Below are positions 6,459 to 7,879 of a DNA stretch of 7,879 nt, one piece after another (within the stretch, counting starts at the first letter, position 1; each line of letters opens with the position of its first letter). The position numbers and the translations under genes are program-made. The DNA is from an uncultured Collinsella sp. (lineage in GTDB: Bacteria; Actinomycetota; Coriobacteriia; Coriobacteriales; Coriobacteriaceae): NCBI GenBank assembly GCA_900552875.1, contig USCS01000070.1, forward strand, positions 1 through 7,879. Direction: 5' to 3'. Under the pieces are notes generated by a model, which was not told where the DNA came from, did not search any database, and saw only the letters and a program-made list of their open reading frames with translations.

Positions 6459-7607
6459 TCATTCCCCCTTCCCGATAACGACGTCATTTCCAACGACGGC
6501 CGTATCCTTGGTGGTATCGACAGAGCCGAGCTTCACGCCCTCTTCGACCGTGGAGTTCTCGCCCAAAATAGCGCGGCAGATGTGCGCGCCGCTCTTAACG
6601 TGCGCACCCGGCAGCAGCACGGAATCCTCGACTACGGCGCGCTCCTCGATGATGACATCGGTCGAAAGGATCGAGTGGCGAGCGGTGCCGTAGATCTTGC
6701 AGCCGTTGGAGACCAGGCAGTCGTCCAGGCGGCCGTCCGGGCCAATGTAGTGCGGCGGACGCGTGGTGATGTTGGACATGATGGGGAAGTGCTTGTCAAA
6801 CAGATCGAACTCGGGGTTGTTGCCCAGCAGGTCCATCGAGGTCTCGTGGAAGCTGGCGATGGTGCCGACATCCTTCCAAAAGCCGTGGAACTCGTAGCTG
6901 TACAGGCGCTTGTTCTCGCCGAGCAGCTTGGGGATGATGTCCTTGCCAAAGTCGTGGCTCGAGCGCTGGTCCAGAGCGTCTTCCTCGAGCGCCTCGATCA
7001 GGACGTCGGCCGAGAAGATGTAGATGCCCATGGACGCGAGGTTCGAATCGGGCTTCTCGGGCTTCTCGGTGAACTTGGTGATGCGGCCGTCCTCGGGGTC
7101 GGTGGTCAGGATACCAAAGCGGCTGGCCTCCTCCCACGGCACGGGCATAACGCTCACCGTGAGGTCTGCATTGTTCTCAATGTGCGTCTTGAGCATCTTG
7201 CGGTAGTCCATGCGATACAGGTGATCGCCCGAAAGAATCAGGACGTACTTGGGGTCGTTGGCCTTGATGTAGTCGAGGTTCTGCGTAATGGCGTCGGCCG
7301 TGCCCGCATACCAGGCGCCACCGGTCTGCGTCTCGTACGGCGGCAGGATCGACACGCCGCCGTCGCGGCTGTCCAGATCCCACGCCTCGCCGGAGCCCAC
7401 GTAGGCATGCAGCAGGTAGGGGCGATACTGCGTTAGAACGCCCACCGTGTCGATGCCCGAGTTGGAGCAGTTGGAGAGCGAAAAGTCGATAATGCGGAAC
7501 TTGCCACCAAAGCTAACCGCCGGTTTAGCGATCTTTTGGGTGAGTGCCCCCAATCGGCTGCCCTGTCCTCCTGCGAGGAGCATCGCGATGCATTCTTTCT
7601 TACTCAT
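6459..7607 (-). CDS. glgC: Glucose-1-phosphate adenylyltransferase catalytic subunit GlgC
   Basis: Makes ADP-glucose and pyrophosphate from ATP and glucose-1-phosphate, the committed step of bacterial glycogen synthesis; cytosolic, tetrameric. The 382-residue length is normal for the Bacillota-type enzyme. Key motifs are intact: GGQGSRLGALT (13-23), KPAV (28-31), WYAGTADA (99-106), SGDHLYRMDY (126-135) with metal-binding D128, FTEKP (179-183), SMGIYIF (192-198) and FWKDVGT (243-249). From ~290 hexapeptide repeats form the C-terminal β-helix, where allosteric effectors bind in this family. ATG at 7607 is preceded by AAGGAG (7614-7619) with a 6-nt spacer. It follows glgP by 107 nt and is followed by glgD after 4 nt. 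Intact catalytic residues here and degenerate ones in GlgD support a catalytic/regulatory pair. Confidence 0.97.
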   Translation of the reverse strand: MSKKECIAMLLAGGQGSRLGALTQKIAKPAVSFGGKFRIIDFSLSNCSNSGIDTVGVLTQYRPYLLHAYVGSGEAWDLDSRDGGVSILPPYETQTGGAWYAGTADAITQNLDYIKANDPKYVLILSGDHLYRMDYRKMLKTHIENNADLTVSVMPVPWEEASRFGILTTDPEDGRITKFTEKPEKPDSNLASMGIYIFSADVLIEALEEDALDQRSSHDFGKDIIPKLLGENKRLYSYEFHGFWKDVGTIASFHETSMDLLGNNPEFDLFDKHFPIMSNITTRPPHYIGPDGRLDDCLVSNGCKIYGTARHSILSTDVIIEERAVVEDSVLLPGAHVKSGAHICRAILGENSTVEEGVKLGSVDTTKDTAVVGNDVVIGKGE

Positions 7608-7626
7608 CGATTTCTCCTTCTGTCAT
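7600..7626 (-). other. possible 8-codon leader ORF overlapping the glgC start
   Basis: ATG at 7626 opens an 8-codon frame (MTEGEIDE) whose TAA at 7600-7602 lies just inside glgC. It has its own AGGA 6 nt upstream. The ATCGATGA at this start is repeated exactly at the glgC start 19 nt later. It could support translational coupling or be a chance by-product of the duplicated sequence; nothing shows it is translated. Confidence 0.2.
7614..7619 (-). promoter_or_regulatory. glgC ribosome binding site
   Basis: AAGGAG on the minus strand with a 6-nt spacer to the glgC ATG. It is the best Shine-Dalgarno in the window and supports the start at 7607. Confidence 0.8.
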
Positions 7627-7647
7627 CGATGTTCCTAAACCCATTAG

Positions 7648-7678
7648 CGACGGGCGTGGTGCAACGTCACGCCCGTCG
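7648..7678 (-). other. GC-rich stem-loop between glgP and glgC
   Basis: Perfect 11-bp inverted repeat CGACGGGCGTG / CACGCCCGTCG around a 9-nt loop. It begins 36 nt after the glgP stop. On the minus strand it is followed by CTAATGGGTTTAGG, which is not a proper U-run, so intrinsic termination is doubtful. It may protect the glgP 3' end, mark an RNA processing point, or act as a partial terminator that sets glgP above glgCD. Confidence 0.65.
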
Positions 7679-7714
7679 AGTAATGCCGTGCTGGCATAGG
7701 GGAGCTCGCGGCCT

Positions 7715-7879
7715 TTATGCGTGCCAGATCTCGTCGCGGTACTCGCGAATGGTGCGGTCGCTCGAGAACCAGCCGCTCGAGGCGGTATTGAGCAGCGCCT
7801 TGCGGTTCCAGGTCTCCTGGTCGCCGTAGCTGCCGGTGAGCTTTTCCCATGCATCCACGTAGCTGCGGAAGTCTGCCAT
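7715..7879 (-). CDS. glgP: Glycogen/maltodextrin phosphorylase, C-terminal 54 codons
   Basis: Only the 3' end is inside the window. The enzyme (GT35, pyridoxal-phosphate dependent) releases glucose-1-phosphate from the non-reducing ends of α-1,4-glucan. The visible residues contain the family's C-terminal signature: ADFRSYVDAW, a middle Trp/Asn segment, then NTASSGWFSSDRTIREY and a closing EIW, ending DEIWHA. The stop is TAA at 7715-7717. The ATG at the very edge (7877-7879) is taken as an internal methionine, since a complete phosphorylase has about 750-850 residues. Its place directly upstream of glgC on the same strand links glycogen breakdown and synthesis in one locus. The active-site half of the protein cannot be seen here. 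Confidence 0.9.
   Translation of the reverse strand: MADFRSYVDAWEKLTGSYGDQETWNRKALLNTASSGWFSSDRTIREYRDEIWHA

Noticed and set aside
6455..6493. Upstream start for glgD at 6493
   Set aside because: It would overlap glgC and add 13 residues before the conserved MINRKAIGYI start; AAGGGGG is well placed for 6454.
5840..7436. Long plus-strand open frames opposite glgD and glgC
   Set aside because: They overlap well-recognised enzymes on the other strand, have His/Val/Asp/Arg-rich antisense composition and match no known family.
7683..7697. Small inverted repeat ATGCC…GGCAT after glgP
   Set aside because: Only 5 bp with a 5-nt loop; too short to separate from chance beside the much stronger 11-bp stem.
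1..7879. CRISPR array, tRNA/rRNA, insertion sequence, prophage or defence system
   Set aside because: No regularly spaced direct repeats, no RNA gene folds recognised, and no transposase, integrase or defence-like proteins; every sizeable frame belongs to glycogen metabolism.

Overview
All genes in this window lie on the minus strand and form a glycogen/α-glucan metabolism locus. In transcription order (right to left) they are: the last 54 codons of glycogen phosphorylase (glgP); glgC (ADP-glucose pyrophosphorylase, catalytic subunit); glgD (its degenerate, regulatory-type paralogue); glgA (glycogen synthase with a very long Lys/Ala/Thr/Glu-rich tail); and a large open-ended gene encoding a GH13 α-amylase/neopullulanase-like enzyme fused in frame to a GH77 4-α-glucanotransferase. 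The fusion gene runs off the left edge of the window.

The DNA is GC-rich. A paired glgC–glgD is typical of Bacillota and is otherwise known mainly from a few lineages such as Coriobacteriia. GC-rich DNA with GlgD and an Ala/Lys-rich 'histone H1-like' tail suggests a Coriobacteriia gut bacterium (Collinsella or a relative). This is an inference from gene content and composition, with no marker gene to confirm it.

Layout: 7715-7879 glgP 3' end; 7608-7714 spacer with an 11-bp GC-rich stem and a duplicated translation start region; 6459-7607 glgC; 5327-6454 glgD, starting only 4 nt after the glgC stop; 5237-5326 spacer with another 11-bp stem; 2975-5236 glgA; 2757-2974 spacer with a 9-bp terminator-like stem, two imperfect palindromes and a candidate promoter; 1-2756 the GH13–GH77 fusion. 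Each of the three stems begins 32-36 nt after a stop codon. No gene-free stretch exceeds 218 nt, and no gene is supported on the plus strand.

How the genes fit together: GlgC/GlgD make ADP-glucose, GlgA polymerises it into α-1,4-glucan, GlgP releases glucose-1-phosphate from chain ends, and the fusion enzyme probably trims and re-shuffles maltodextrins left by glycogen or starch breakdown. No branching enzyme (glgB) lies in the window. The two least ordinary features are the ~267-residue charged tail on GlgA, built from degenerate alternating acidic/basic units, and the GH13–GH77 fusion.
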